DNA from: an uncultured Alphaproteobacteria bacterium | GTDB lineage: Bacteria; Pseudomonadota; Alphaproteobacteria; HIMB59; GCA-002718135 | Direction: 5' to 3' | Assembly: GCA_902522865.1 (NCBI GenBank) | Contig: CABYXC010000008.1 | Span: 1 to 64,000 of the forward strand | Length of the DNA: 64,000 nucleotides | In this document: one piece after another, positions 8,189-18,640 of the stretch | Layout of the letters: each line of letters starts with the position of its first letter | How positions within the stretch are numbered: position 1 is the stretch's first letter | Made by a program: the position numbers and the translations under genes | Notes under the pieces: model-generated | Told to the model about the DNA's origin: nothing | Databases searched by the model: none | Seen by the model: the letters and a program-made list of their open reading frames with translations, nothing else

Positions 8189-9739
8189 ATGAAAAATTAT
8201 CCCATCTGGAAATCATTTACAGTAGTATCATTAGTTTTATTAGGAATAATTTTTGCAATTCCTTCAATTATTTATGATGAAAATTCAGAAAATTGGTTTT
8301 TAAAAAATAAGATTAATTTAGGTTTAGACTTACAAGGTGGATCATATTTATTATTAGAAGTTCAACTAGATGTTTTATATAAAGAAGAATTAGATAATTT
8401 TGTCGATAGTGTTCGTTTGATTTCTAGAGATCAAGCTGTGAAAATTGAAAAAATTGATATTCAAGAAAATGAAGTTGTAGTTTTTTTTGGTAATAAAGAG
8501 AAGATAAAAGATATTAGAGATAGTTTTTTTCAAATGTATAGAGGAGTTACTTTACAAATTAATAACAATAAACTCAGTATAAAGTTAAATGATGAATATA
8601 AAAAAATTATTCAAGACTCAGCAATTAAGCAATCACTTGAAATTGTTAGAAAAAGAATTGATGAATCTGGAACTAAAGAACCTTTAATACAAAGATCTGG
8701 TAAAAAGAGAATACTTTTACAATTACCAGGAGTAAAAGACCCAGAAAGAATTAAAGATTTATTAGGTAAAACAGCCAAACTAACTTTTCACATCGTTGAT
8801 AATGATAATGTATCTGCTATTCAAAACAACTTAGCTTCTTTTGGAAAAATTATTGTTCAAGACATGTATGATGAAAATACAAAATACTTATTAGATAAAA
8901 GAGCAGTCGTAGGTGGAGAAAATTTAGTAGATGCGAAAGGTTCTTTTGATCAAACAGAGGGTCATGCAGTGTCATTCCGCTTTGATACAGAAGGTGCGCA
9001 AAAATTTGGTAAAGTTACAACAAACAATATTGGTAAAAATCTTGCTGTTGTATTAGATGGTGTAGTTATCACAGCACCTAGAATTAGTAGTGCTATTACA
9101 GGAGGCTCAGGTATTATAACTGGTAATTTTAATGCTCAAGAAGCATCTGATTTAGCAGTTTTATTAAGAGCTGGTGCTTTACCTGCGCCTTTAGAAATAG
9201 TTGAAGAAAGATCAGTAGGCGCTGGTTTAGGAGCAGACTCAATAGCTGCCGGTCAAATAGCTGCTATCATTGGTATGGTCTTAGTGTGTGTATTTATGAT
9301 ACTTATCTATGGAACATTTGGGGCTCTTGCTAACATTTCGTTAATAGTAAATTTATTTATAATTATTTCATTATTAGGAACAATTGGTGCAACATTAACA
9401 TTGCCTGGTATAGCTGGAATTGTATTAACAATTGGAATGGCAGTAGATGCAAATGTTTTAATTTTTGAAAGAATTAAAGAAGAGAGTTTAAAACAAACAA
9501 AAGTTTTTCAGATTGTTAAAAATGGTTTCGATAGAGCTATGTCAACTATACTTGATGCCAATATTACTACTCTAATTGCTGCTGTGTTACTATTTGCATT
9601 TGGATCTGGTCCAATAAGAGGTTTTTCCATTACACTGTCTTTGGGTGTGATAGCATCAATGTTCACAGCTTTAATGCTAACAAATTTTTTAGTATATATG
9701 TACTTATCATTTGCAAATAAAAAGGAATTAAAACTATAA
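8189..9739 (+). CDS. secD: Protein translocase subunit SecD
   Basis: A 516-residue RND-type membrane protein that uses the proton motive force to help release proteins on the periplasmic side of SecYEG. N-terminal helix, then the signature NLGLDLQGGSYLLLEV near residue 48, periplasmic P1 domain with LRKRIDESGTKEPLIQRSG-like text (IVRKRIDESG), and five C-terminal membrane helices with GMAVDANVLIFERIKEE. Its stop overlaps the secF start in TAATG at 9737-9741, indicating coupled translation. Confidence 0.96.
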   Translation: MKNYPIWKSFTVVSLVLLGIIFAIPSIIYDENSENWFLKNKINLGLDLQGGSYLLLEVQLDVLYKEELDNFVDSVRLISRDQAVKIEKIDIQENEVVVFFGNKEKIKDIRDSFFQMYRGVTLQINNNKLSIKLNDEYKKIIQDSAIKQSLEIVRKRIDESGTKEPLIQRSGKKRILLQLPGVKDPERIKDLLGKTAKLTFHIVDNDNVSAIQNNLASFGKIIVQDMYDENTKYLLDKRAVVGGENLVDAKGSFDQTEGHAVSFRFDTEGAQKFGKVTTNNIGKNLAVVLDGVVITAPRISSAITGGSGIITGNFNAQEASDLAVLLRAGALPAPLEIVEERSVGAGLGADSIAAGQIAAIIGMVLVCVFMILIYGTFGALANISLIVNLFIIISLLGTIGATLTLPGIAGIVLTIGMAVDANVLIFERIKEESLKQTKVFQIVKNGFDRAMSTILDANITTLIAAVLLFAFGSGPIRGFSITLSLGVIASMFTALMLTNFLVYMYLSFANKKELKL

Positions 9740-10638
9740 TGTTTGGTTTAAATAAAATTATTCCTGTTGAACCTAATATAAATTTTTTAGGTTTAAGAAG
9801 AAATTTTTTAATTTTTTCTATTTTAGCAATATTAATTTCCATTGGTCTATTAAGCATAAAAGGTTTAAATCTTGGTATTGATTTCAAAGGAGGTACTTTA
9901 ATAGAGGTAAGTACAAAAAATACTTCAATTGGTGAACTAAGAGAAATTTTATCTTCTTCTTATAGTGATGTATCTTTACAGGAATTTGGTAATGAGAATA
10001 TTATTTTAATAAGACTTCAAAATAAAAGTAATCAAGAAAGTATTGAAACAGTTAATTCTGTCAAAAATTTAATTCAAGACAAGGTTGTTGAGTTTAGAAG
10101 GTCTGAATTTGTTGGCCCTACAATTAGTTCTGAACTTCTGTTTAGAGGATTTCAGGCTGTCTCTTTTGCATTAATTGCTATTTTAATTTACATTTGGCTG
10201 CGTTTTGAATGGCAATTTGGCTTTGGTGCAGTTGTTGCCTTGACTCATGATGTATTATTTACTCTTGGTTTGCTTTCTATTCTAAACGTTGAATTTTCTC
10301 TCGCAACAATAGCAGCAATTCTGACAATTGCTGGATATTCTATTAACGACACAGTTGTAATATTTGATAGGGTTCGTGAAAATTTAAGAAAATATAAAAA
10401 GCTTGAGTTAGTTGATCTATTTAACTTATCAGTTAATAATACTTTATCCAGAACTATAATGACTAGTTTAACTACACTTCTTGCATTAGTTTCTTTATTT
10501 GTTTTTGGAGGAGAGGTAATTAGACCTTTCGCTTTGACAATGATTATAGGTGTAATAATTGGAACCTACTCATCTGTTTTTATTGCGGTCCCAACTTTAT
10601 TAATTTTTAAGTTTAGACCGCAAGATGAAGATGATTAA
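9739..10638 (+). CDS. secF: Protein translocase subunit SecF
   Basis: A 299-residue partner of SecD. The family block LGIDFKGGTLIEV lies near residue 42 and the membrane motif TIAGYSINDTVVIFDRVREN near residue 195; six membrane spans are expected. The start ATG overlaps the secD stop. The 3' end overlaps the convergent superoxide dismutase gene by four bases, so transcription termination must occur inside that gene. Confidence 0.96.
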   Translation: MFGLNKIIPVEPNINFLGLRRNFLIFSILAILISIGLLSIKGLNLGIDFKGGTLIEVSTKNTSIGELREILSSSYSDVSLQEFGNENIILIRLQNKSNQESIETVNSVKNLIQDKVVEFRRSEFVGPTISSELLFRGFQAVSFALIAILIYIWLRFEWQFGFGAVVALTHDVLFTLGLLSILNVEFSLATIAAILTIAGYSINDTVVIFDRVRENLRKYKKLELVDLFNLSVNNTLSRTIMTSLTTLLALVSLFVFGGEVIRPFALTMIIGVIIGTYSSVFIAVPTLLIFKFRPQDEDD

Positions 10639-11231
10639 GCGTTATTTAAGTTTTCTGTAACCTTTTCCCAATTAACTAAATTATTAATAAATGCTTTTAA
10701 ATAATCAGGTCTTCTGTTTCTATAATCAACATAATATGAGTGTTCCCAAACATCACATCCAAGTAGAGGAGTTTGACCATGAACGATTGGGTTTTCTCCA
10801 TTTGGTGTTTTTGTAATTTCTAATTTTCCATTATTTAAAACTAACCAACACCAACCTGATCCAAATTGTCCAATGCCTGCATTTATAAAATCTTCTTTCA
10901 TTTTTTCTACTGAACCAATATCTGAAACTATCTTATTTTCTAGCTCAGAGGGAATTTTACCATCTGGATTATTTTTCATCACTTCCCAAAAATGAACATG
11001 ATTTATATGTTGTGCCACATTGTTGAATACCGGAGCATTTTTTTGATAAGAGTTGATTACTATATCATTAACGTTATCATCTGATATATTCTGTTCTTTA
11101 ATAAACTTATTTCCATTAGTAATGTAAGCCATGTGATGCTTATCATGATGCAACTCTAAAGTTTCAGCCGACATATACGGCATTAGAGCATCTTTACTGT
11201 AGGGTAGATCTGGTAACTCTAGATTAATCAT
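10635..11231 (-). CDS. sodB: Iron/manganese superoxide dismutase
   Basis: A 198-residue dismutase of the Fe/Mn family. The four expected metal ligands are visible: His in LELHHDKHH (about residue 28), His in VAQHINHVHFW (about 77), and Asp and His in DVWEHSYYVDY. FGSGWCWLV and the final AFINNLVNW helix are typical. There is no signal peptide, so it acts in the cytoplasm. Metal preference cannot be settled by eye; the sodB symbol follows the overall length and the AQH pattern. It lies 15 bases downstream of uvrA on the same strand and may share its transcript. Confidence 0.94.
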   Translation of the reverse strand: MINLELPDLPYSKDALMPYMSAETLELHHDKHHMAYITNGNKFIKEQNISDDNVNDIVINSYQKNAPVFNNVAQHINHVHFWEVMKNNPDGKIPSELENKIVSDIGSVEKMKEDFINAGIGQFGSGWCWLVLNNGKLEITKTPNGENPIVHGQTPLLGCDVWEHSYYVDYRNRRPDYLKAFINNLVNWEKVTENLNNA

Positions 11232-11246
11232 TTTATTTCCTTTGAT

Positions 11247-14051
11247 TTATAAAATTTTCTTTAAAAATTCACCTGTAAAGCTTTTTTTATTATTTGCAAT
11301 ATCTTCGGGGGTACCAGTTCCAACAATTTGACCACCATTTACACCTCCTAAAGGACCAAGGTCAATTATATGATCAGCTGTTTTAATAACATCAAGATTA
11401 TGCTCAATAACGATTACAGTATTACCTTCATCAACTAGTGTATGAAGAATTTTAAGTAATTTTTTAACATCATCAAAATGTAGACCAGTTGTTGGCTCAT
11501 CTAGAATATATAGTGTTTTTCCTGTTGATCTTTTTGATAATTCTTTAGATAATTTTATTCTTTGCGCTTCACCACCTGACAAAGTAGTAGCTGATTGACC
11601 TATTTTTATATAATCTAATCCCACATCCATTAAAGTTTGTAATTTTTGTTTTATTGCAGGAATTTTATCGAAAAATTTATAACCTTCTTCAACAGTCATT
11701 TCTAAAACATCAGAAATAGATTTATCCTTATACTTTACTTCTAAGGTTTCTCTATTATACCTTTTACCTTTGCAAATATCACACTCTACATAAACATCAG
11801 CTAAAAAATGCATTTCTATTTTTTTTACCCCATCACCTTCACATGATTCACATCTACCGCCTTTAACATTAAATGAAAAACGACCTGGTTTATAGCCTCT
11901 AGCACTTGATTCATTTAAATTCGCAAACCAATCTCTTATCGGAGTAAAACATCCTGTATATGTTGCTGGGTTTGATCTCGGTGTTCTTCCAATAGGTGAT
12001 TGATCAATATCAATTACTTTATCGATATGATTAATACCTTTAAAGTTAAAACGACTTTCATCTTTATTTAAAGATTTGTTAAAATACTCATCTAACCTTT
12101 GATACAATGTATCAATTATCAATGAAGATTTACCACTTCCAGATACACCTGTTACAGTAATAAAATTTCCTAAAGGTAAAGTTATATTAAGATTGTCTAA
12201 GTTGTTTGTTTTTATTTTATTAAGCTTAAAAACTTTATTTTTATTAAATTTTCTTCTATTTTTTGGAACTTCTATTTCTAAGGATTTATTCAAATATTTT
12301 GCTGTCAAACTTTTATTATTTTTAAGTATTTTTTTAAGTCCTCCCTCTGCAATTATGTGCCCTCCATTAACTCCTGCTTTAACACCAATATCAATTATAT
12401 GATCAGATTGTCTAATTGCATCCTCATCATGTTCAACAACAATTACAGTATTTCCTAAATCTCTTAATCTAAATAAAGTTTCAATTAGTTGCTGATTATC
12501 TTTTTGATGTAATCCAATAGATGGTTCATCCAAAACATATAAAACTCCTGTTAAACCTGAGCCAATTTGACTTGCCAATCTAATTCTTTGACTTTCACCT
12601 CCAGACAAAGTTTTACTAGCTCTTGCCAATGATAAATAATCTAATCCAACTCTATTTAAAAAAACTAATCTATCTTTTATTTCTTTAATAACTCCTTCAG
12701 CAATTTTTTTATTATTTTTATCAAGTTTACTTTCAAGTGATGAAAACCAGTGTAAACATTCGCTAATTGATTTTTTAGTAATATTTCCAATATGATTTTC
12801 ATCAATTCTTACGGCTAAAGCTTTATCGTTAAGACGGAAACCATTGCAAACTTCACAGTCTCTTTCAGATAAATATTTTTCTAATTCATACTGAAGCCAC
12901 CATCTCTCAGTTTCCCCATATTTTCGATCAATAAAGTTAATTATTCCCTCAAAATCATATAAAAAATTTAGTTCACTATTCTCATCTCCATAAAGAATTA
13001 TATTTTTTACTTTTTTTGGAATTTCACTCCATGGAACATTTTTCTTAACTTTGAATTGTTTTAAAATTTTATCTATTGTTTCAACAAAATATTTTTTTTG
13101 ATAACCAAATACTTTTGTTTCCCATGGTTTAATAGCTCCATCAGAAATTGATCTAGTTTCATCTGGCACAATCTTGTTTTCGTCAAAATATTTTTCAACT
13201 CCTAATCCATCACACTCAGAACATGCACCTTGCGGTGCATTAAAACTAAATAGTCGAGGTTCAATTTCTTCAATACTAAATCCAGATACAGGACATGCAA
13301 ATTTTGATGAAAAAACAGATATTTTATTTGTTTCCAAATTTTCTAAATATAACAAACCATCTGATAGTGTTAAAGCAACCTCTATGCTTTCACTCAGTCT
13401 TTGTTGGATATTTTTTTTTACAACAAGTCGATCAATTACAACATCAATATTATGTTTAAAATTCTTTTTTAGTGTAGGCACTTCATCAATATCATAGACA
13501 ACATTATCTACTTTAAGTCGTTGATAACCTCTTTTTTTTAAATCTTCGATTTCTTTTCGATATTCACCTTTTCGATCTCTAACTATTGGAGATAAAATAT
13601 AAATTCTTTTATCAATATTATTTTTAATTATAAGATCAGTCATTTCACTAACTGATTGTGATTTAATTGGTTTACCTGTTGCTGGAGAATAGGGAACGCC
13701 AACTCTAGCATATAACACTCTTAGGTAATCGTAGATTTCTGTGACTGTACCTACGGTACTTCTTGGATTTTTTTGTGTGGTTTTTTGTTCTATAGAAATA
13801 GCTGGTGATAGACCATCAATACTGTCTACATCAGGCTTATTCATCATTTGAAGAAATTGTCTTGCATATGCTGATAGACTCTCAACATATTTTCTTTGTC
13901 CCTCAGAATAAATTGTATCAAATGCTAAAGTTGATTTTCCTGAGCCACTTACACCTGTAATTACAACAAGTTTATTTTTTGGTATTTCTAAGTTGATATT
14001 TTTAAGATTGTGCTCTCTTGCACCTTTTATAACAATTTTATCTAAATTCAT
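11247..14051 (-). CDS. uvrA: Excinuclease ABC subunit A
   Basis: A 934-residue nucleotide excision repair ATPase that recognises DNA lesions with UvrB. Two ABC cassettes are seen: first Walker [15 protein letters not shown] near residue 33 and signature [14 protein letters not shown]; second Walker [15 protein letters not shown] and signature [14 protein letters not shown]. Zinc-binding cysteines occur in CPVSG / [15 protein letters not shown], and the C-terminal CESCEGDG with CDICKGKRY. Length is normal for the family. Divergent from ssb with 57 bases between the chosen starts, the common alphaproteobacterial uvrA-ssb layout. Confidence 0.97.
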   Translation of the reverse strand: MNLDKIVIKGAREHNLKNINLEIPKNKLVVITGVSGSGKSTLAFDTIYSEGQRKYVESLSAYARQFLQMMNKPDVDSIDGLSPAISIEQKTTQKNPRSTVGTVTEIYDYLRVLYARVGVPYSPATGKPIKSQSVSEMTDLIIKNNIDKRIYILSPIVRDRKGEYRKEIEDLKKRGYQRLKVDNVVYDIDEVPTLKKNFKHNIDVVIDRLVVKKNIQQRLSESIEVALTLSDGLLYLENLETNKISVFSSKFACPVSGFSIEEIEPRLFSFNAPQGACSECDGLGVEKYFDENKIVPDETRSISDGAIKPWETKVFGYQKKYFVETIDKILKQFKVKKNVPWSEIPKKVKNIILYGDENSELNFLYDFEGIINFIDRKYGETERWWLQYELEKYLSERDCEVCNGFRLNDKALAVRIDENHIGNITKKSISECLHWFSSLESKLDKNNKKIAEGVIKEIKDRLVFLNRVGLDYLSLARASKTLSGGESQRIRLASQIGSGLTGVLYVLDEPSIGLHQKDNQQLIETLFRLRDLGNTVIVVEHDEDAIRQSDHIIDIGVKAGVNGGHIIAEGGLKKILKNNKSLTAKYLNKSLEIEVPKNRRKFNKNKVFKLNKIKTNNLDNLNITLPLGNFITVTGVSGSGKSSLIIDTLYQRLDEYFNKSLNKDESRFNFKGINHIDKVIDIDQSPIGRTPRSNPATYTGCFTPIRDWFANLNESSARGYKPGRFSFNVKGGRCESCEGDGVKKIEMHFLADVYVECDICKGKRYNRETLEVKYKDKSISDVLEMTVEEGYKFFDKIPAIKQKLQTLMDVGLDYIKIGQSATTLSGGEAQRIKLSKELSKRSTGKTLYILDEPTTGLHFDDVKKLLKILHTLVDEGNTVIVIEHNLDVIKTADHIIDLGPLGGVNGGQIVGTGTPEDIANNKKSFTGEFLKKIL

Positions 14052-14108
14052 GAATATTAGTGTTATTTAATAACGTTAATATGTTATATGGATATATATA
14101 GAATTCTT

Positions 14109-14582
14109 ATGGTTGGTAGTGTTAATAAAACAATTTTATTAGGAAACTTAGGAAGAGATCCTGAAATTAGGTCTATGCAGTCTGGAGCTAAAATGGCTTC
14201 ATTTTCAATTGCAACTTCAAAAAGATGGAAAGATAGAAATACTCAAGAACAAAAAGAAAAAACATCTTGGCATAACATTGTTGTCTTTGGAGACGGCTTA
14301 GTTGATATAGTAGAAAAATACGTAAAAAAAGGATCTAAAATTTACGTTGAAGGAGAGCTTCAAACAAGGAAATGGCAAGATAAAGATGGAAATGACAGAT
14401 ACACTACAGAGGTCATTTTACAGGGATATAATTGTAATTTAACCCTCTTAGACAGTAGAAATAATAATTCTCAGATATCAGATAATTCTCAAGAAATGGA
14501 TCAATCTAAGCCAGTTGAAGACAATTCTTTTGAAAATCAATCAGGTGATTCTGATGATTTAGATGAAGATATTCCTTTTTAA
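14109..14582 (+). CDS. ssb: Single-stranded DNA-binding protein
   Basis: Starting at the ATG at 14109 gives MVGSVNKTILLGNLGRDPE, the normal SSB N-terminus; the ATG at 14088 would add seven atypical residues. The OB fold shows TSWHNIVVFGDGLVDIVEKYVKKGSKIYVEGELQTRKWQDKDG. A flexible linker leads to the acidic tip DDLDEDIPF, which binds partner proteins of replication and repair. 157 residues. It sits between divergent uvrA and gyrA, the typical alphaproteobacterial order. Confidence 0.96.
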   Translation: MVGSVNKTILLGNLGRDPEIRSMQSGAKMASFSIATSKRWKDRNTQEQKEKTSWHNIVVFGDGLVDIVEKYVKKGSKIYVEGELQTRKWQDKDGNDRYTTEVILQGYNCNLTLLDSRNNNSQISDNSQEMDQSKPVEDNSFENQSGDSDDLDEDIPF

Positions 14583-14723
14583 ATTTTTTATTAGATATTA
14601 TTATTTAATTACTGAAAAATATAGTTTTTTTTATATAATTTAATCATTTATTTATATTGGTTTAAATTGTGCTTTTTGGTATAGAAAATACTTAATTTTT
14701 CTTAGAAAACTTGGATTTTTTTA
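14583..14723. other. Non-coding gap between ssb and gyrA
   Basis: 141 bases of very AT-rich sequence without a credible reading frame. It presumably carries the ssb terminator and the gyrA promoter, but no unambiguous hairpin or hexamer pair could be singled out. Confidence 0.5.
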
Positions 14724-17402
14724 GTGCCTGACAATATAGATACATCAAATAACGACAATCAAGAAACTACTAATATACCTTCAGTAAGTTTAGAGCAAGA
14801 AATGCAAAAATCCTACCTGGATTACGCAATGTCTGTAATAGTTAGTAGGGCACTTCCAGACTGTAGAGATGGTTTAAAGCCAGTTCACAGAAGAATATTG
14901 TACTCTATGAGTGAGTCAGGGTACAATTTTAATAAACCATACAAAAAATCTGCAAGAATAGTGGGTGATGTAATGGGTAAATATCATCCACACGGAGACT
15001 CAGCTATTTACAATTCTATGGTTAGAATGGCACAAGATTTTTCTATGCGATTAGAGTTAGTTGATGGTCAGGGGAATTTTGGATCTTTAGATGGCGATCC
15101 TCCTGCAGCAATGAGATATACTGAAGCACGTCTTGCTAAAGTATCCGAAAAGCTTGTTGAGGATATTGACAAAAACACTGTTGCTTTTCAGTCTAATTAT
15201 GATGATACAACAAAAGAACCCTCAGTTTTGCCATCCCAATTTCCAAATCTTTTAGTTAATGGGGCATCGGGAATAGCTGTTGGAATGGCTACTAATATTG
15301 CTCCACATAACTTAGGAGAAGTCATAGACGCATCTTTATTTCTTATTAAAAATCCAGAATGTAATATCTCAGACCTTCAAAAATATATTTTTGGTCCTGA
15401 TTTTCCAACAGGAGGTCAAATAATTGGTAAAAAGGGCATAACAGAAGCTTTTGAAACTGGAAAAGGAGGGTGTGTAGTTAGGTCAAAGACTAGTATTGAA
15501 AATTTTAAAAAGGATCGTGAAGCAATCATTCTCCATGAAATACCTTATCAGGTTAATAAATCAAAATTATTAGAAAGGATTGCAGAAATTGTAAAAAATG
15601 GAATTGTTGAAGGAATTTCAGATTTAAGAGATGAGTCAGATAGAAACGGTGTTAGGGTTGTTATAGAATTAAAAAAAGATGTAGATTCAAATATTATTCT
15701 CAATCAATTATATAAACATACGTTAATTCAAACGACATTTAATTCTAATATGCTTGCTTTAAACAAAGGTAAGCCAGAACAAATGAATTTAAAAGAAATT
15801 TTATCTTCATTTTTAGATTTTAGAGAAGAAGTAATAATAAAAAGAACATTATTTGACCTTAATAAAGCTAGAGAAAAAGCTCATATTTTAGTTGGATTGG
15901 TTGTTACTAATGAACATATTGATGAAATTATAGAATTAATAAAAAGTTCAAAAGATACAAAAGAAGCAAAAGAAAAATTAATTAAAAAGAAATGGAAAGT
16001 ATCTAAACAAAATCTTAATTTTATTAATTCAGTTGAGGATAATACTGTAGAATTAAAAAACAACACTTTCAATTTTTCTGACGCACAGGCTAAAGCTATT
16101 TTAGAATTAAGATTGCAAAAATTAACTGCTTTAGAAAGAGAAGATATACAAAAAGATTTAGAAAGTTTAATTTTAGAAATTAAAAATTACCTATCTATAC
16201 TTAATTCTAGGGATATTCTTCTAAAGGAAATAGAAAATGAATTAGTTGACATTAAAAAAGAATTTGCAACTGAAAGACGTAGCGAGATTATTGATCAAGA
16301 ATATGAGCAAGTTGATGATTTAAGATATATTCAACAAGAAGATATAGTTTTAACTATTTCTAATAATGGATACATTAAAAGATCACTATTATCTAATTAT
16401 CGTTCTCAAAATAGAGGAGGTAAAGGTAAAACTGGTATGTCAACAAGAGAAGAAGATTTTGTTAAAGAAATTCACTTTGCGGATACTCATACTAAACTTT
16501 TAGTTTTTTCTTCATTAGGAAAGGTTTATTCTCTAAAATCTCATGATGTTCCTGAAGCTAGTTTAAAGGCAAGAGGAAAGCCTATAGTAAATTTATTGCC
16601 ATTTAAAAATTCTGAAAAAATATCAACTTTTCTACCATTACCCCTAGATGAAAATCAGTGGGAAAAATTTTATGTTATTTTTACAACTAAAAATGGAATG
16701 GTTAGAAAAAACAAATTAATTGATGTTGCTAAGAGTGGAAAAAGAGAATTGAGGGACTCAGGCAAAGTATCTATTAAGCTTGATGAAAAAGATGAATTAA
16801 TTGGTGTTAAGCTTTGTACTGTAGATGATGATATTTTACTTTCTTCATCAAATGGAAAATGTTTACGTTTTCCAGTTGAAAAGTTAAGATTATTTTCTGG
16901 TTTAAATTCTTCAGGTGTAAGGGGTATAAAATTAGATAAGGGCAATACAATCATTTCTTTAGCAATTTTGAAACATTCAGTGATTGATATGAGCATTCGT
17001 CAAGAATACTTAAGGGCAGCATCCGAAAGTAGAAAAGAAACTTCAACACTCAAAAATGGATTTGAAGAATTAAATAATAATGAGGAATTTCTTTTAGCTA
17101 TAACATCAAAGGGTTTTGGAAAAAGATCATCCGCCTATGAATATAGAATTTCAAATAGAGGAGGGAAAGGTATAACTGGTATAATTACATCAGAAAAAAA
17201 TGGTGAAGTTGTTGATTGTTTTGTTGTTAAGGACAACGATGAAATTATTCTTGTTAGTGACAAGGGTCAAATAATTAGAGTTAATGTAAACCAAATTAGA
17301 ATAGCTGGAAGATCAACAAAAGGTGTAAGTATTTTTAAGATTCCTGAAAGCGATAGAATTGTTTCTGTTTCTAGAATACAAGAATTCGAAAATGATGAAT
17401 AA
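14724..17402 (+). CDS. gyrA: DNA gyrase subunit A
   Basis: An 892-residue type II topoisomerase subunit. The catalytic Tyr is Y132 in AAMRYTE, ten residues later than in Escherichia coli, so S93 and N97 in GDSAIYN correspond to E. coli Ser83 and Asp87. Position 87-equivalent is therefore Asn, not the usual Asp. The C-terminal beta-pinwheel begins near residue 530 with a GyrA-box-like QNRGGKG near 562, and a second related SNRGGKG near 812. Start is GTG at 14724, since no nearer ATG precedes the conserved [25 protein letters not shown] block. It overlaps coaD by eight bases. Confidence 0.97.
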   Translation: MPDNIDTSNNDNQETTNIPSVSLEQEMQKSYLDYAMSVIVSRALPDCRDGLKPVHRRILYSMSESGYNFNKPYKKSARIVGDVMGKYHPHGDSAIYNSMVRMAQDFSMRLELVDGQGNFGSLDGDPPAAMRYTEARLAKVSEKLVEDIDKNTVAFQSNYDDTTKEPSVLPSQFPNLLVNGASGIAVGMATNIAPHNLGEVIDASLFLIKNPECNISDLQKYIFGPDFPTGGQIIGKKGITEAFETGKGGCVVRSKTSIENFKKDREAIILHEIPYQVNKSKLLERIAEIVKNGIVEGISDLRDESDRNGVRVVIELKKDVDSNIILNQLYKHTLIQTTFNSNMLALNKGKPEQMNLKEILSSFLDFREEVIIKRTLFDLNKAREKAHILVGLVVTNEHIDEIIELIKSSKDTKEAKEKLIKKKWKVSKQNLNFINSVEDNTVELKNNTFNFSDAQAKAILELRLQKLTALEREDIQKDLESLILEIKNYLSILNSRDILLKEIENELVDIKKEFATERRSEIIDQEYEQVDDLRYIQQEDIVLTISNNGYIKRSLLSNYRSQNRGGKGKTGMSTREEDFVKEIHFADTHTKLLVFSSLGKVYSLKSHDVPEASLKARGKPIVNLLPFKNSEKISTFLPLPLDENQWEKFYVIFTTKNGMVRKNKLIDVAKSGKRELRDSGKVSIKLDEKDELIGVKLCTVDDDILLSSSNGKCLRFPVEKLRLFSGLNSSGVRGIKLDKGNTIISLAILKHSVIDMSIRQEYLRAASESRKETSTLKNGFEELNNNEEFLLAITSKGFGKRSSAYEYRISNRGGKGITGIITSEKNGEVVDCFVVKDNDEIILVSDKGQIIRVNVNQIRIAGRSTKGVSIFKIPESDRIVSVSRIQEFENDE

Positions 17403-17886
17403 AATTGGAATATATCCGGGCACTTTTGATCCTATGACTGCAGGTCATATGGACATAATTAAAAGATCATTAAGAATAGTAGATAGTTTAGTAATAGCTG
17501 TCGCTAATAATATTAATAAAGATTCATTATTTAGTGTTCAAGAAAGAATTAATATTATCAAAAGTGATATCAGTTCTGTAAATGAGCTAAATTCAAAAAT
17601 TAATGTTACTGAATTATCAGGATTACTAACAACTTTTGCTAAAGATCAAAATGCCACATGCATAATACGTGGTTTAAGAGCAGTATCTGATTTTGAGTAT
17701 GAATTCCAAATGACAGGCATGAACTACCAACTTAACCCCGATATCGAGACAATATTTCTTATGACTTCAGAAAAAAACTCATTCATTTCATCTAATTTTG
17801 TTAAAGAAGTCCACAAACTAGGCGGTGATGTTTCAAATTTTGTTTCTAAAAATACTTTAGAGCTGCTTAATAAAAAAAACTCTTAG
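17395..17886 (+). CDS. coaD: Phosphopantetheine adenylyltransferase
   Basis: A 163-residue enzyme making dephospho-CoA from 4'-phosphopantetheine and ATP. Starting at ATG 17395 gives [21 protein letters not shown] with the nucleotidyltransferase TxGH motif; another ATG at 17392 would add one Met. [17 protein letters not shown] and the C-terminal [19 protein letters not shown] complete the family pattern. Its start lies within the last codons of gyrA, so translation is probably coupled. Confidence 0.96.
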   Translation: MNKIGIYPGTFDPMTAGHMDIIKRSLRIVDSLVIAVANNINKDSLFSVQERINIIKSDISSVNELNSKINVTELSGLLTTFAKDQNATCIIRGLRAVSDFEYEFQMTGMNYQLNPDIETIFLMTSEKNSFISSNFVKEVHKLGGDVSNFVSKNTLELLNKKNS

Positions 17887-17894
17887 TTAATCAC

Positions 17895-17923
17895 TTGCGC
17901 TTACAATATTTGAACTATATAGA
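17895..17923 (+). promoter_or_regulatory. Probable promoter of tRNA-Lys
   Basis: TTGCGC at 17895-17900 and TATAGA at 17918-17923 are separated by 17 bases, and the mature tRNA starts 13 bases after the -10. Spacing and position fit a sigma-70-type promoter. Confidence 0.5.
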
Positions 17924-17936
17924 ATACAAATTCGAT

Positions 17937-18012
<76 letters not shown>

Positions 18013-18018
18013 TCCAAA

Positions 18019-18201
18019 ATGAAAAAAGCAAAAATTAAAAATATTGCATCAGGTATTGAGAAAAATTGTGATATTTTAAGAAAAAATGATAACATTCTTG
18101 AAGTAGTTCTTGAAAGAACAACAATAAAAATATTGCTTATAAAAAAGACTAATAAATATATCGGATATTTTAAAGAAATGGAATTTGAGTCTGATGGTTA
18201 A
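18019..18201 (+). CDS. Small conserved hypothetical protein (60 residues)
   Basis: The ATG is seven bases after the CCA of tRNA-Lys, so it may be read from the tRNA promoter. The peptide is basic at the N-terminus and ends in VLERTTIKILLIKKTNKYIGYFKEMEFESDG, a beta-strand-like pattern. I recall short alphaproteobacterial proteins with a similar FES-G ending, but cannot name a family. No signal peptide, membrane helix or cysteine pair. It converges with the YkgJ-like gene, overlapping by four bases. Confidence 0.6.
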   Translation: MKKAKIKNIASGIEKNCDILRKNDNILEVVLERTTIKILLIKKTNKYIGYFKEMEFESDG

Positions 18202-18635
18202 TTTTTATTCTTAATATTTAATTCGTTTTCATAATCAATTTGTACTTGCTTTAAAATTTCTTTCTTTGTTTTTACTTTACCTTTTCCTACACCAGGGCAA
18301 TTTTTAGCAATATCGTTATTCCAAGTTTTTGTATTCATATTTTCAGGCCAAAAAGGCCAAGTTCTACATTGTATAGGTCTTGATTTATAAACAGAGCATT
18401 TGTTATCTTTCAAAAATATGCAATTTCCATTATTTTTTTTTAGTTCCTTTAAGTGAATGAAGCCATCAGTTTTTTGACAATAGTTTTTTATAAAGTTTTG
18501 TTCTGTAATCTTAAATCCATCTGACAATTTTTTAATATCTTTCTTACTTAAATAAACAAAACCATAGGTGCCTCTTGAAACACAACAATTTCCAGAACCC
18601 TGGCATTCAAATCTAATACCTTTTTCTATATCCAT
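18198..18635 (-). CDS. YkgJ-family cysteine-cluster protein
   Basis: A 145-residue protein with the CxxCxxxxxC-type metal cluster: FECQGSGNCCVSRGTYG near residue 10, then CIFLKDNKCSVYKSRPIQCRTWPFWPE between residues 73 and 100. Eight cysteines in this order define the YkgJ (UPF0153) family, proposed to bind zinc or an iron cluster; its biochemical role is unknown. Its start lies five bases after the recG stop, suggesting a recG-ykgJ transcript. Confidence 0.87.
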   Translation of the reverse strand: MDIEKGIRFECQGSGNCCVSRGTYGFVYLSKKDIKKLSDGFKITEQNFIKNYCQKTDGFIHLKELKKNNGNCIFLKDNKCSVYKSRPIQCRTWPFWPENMNTKTWNNDIAKNCPGVGKGKVKTKKEILKQVQIDYENELNIKNKN

Positions 18636-18640
18636 AACTA

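Noticed and set aside
12193-13497. Open frames on the plus strand within uvrA
   Set aside because: Antisense shadows of uvrA with no motifs, ribosome-binding sites or sensible protein composition.
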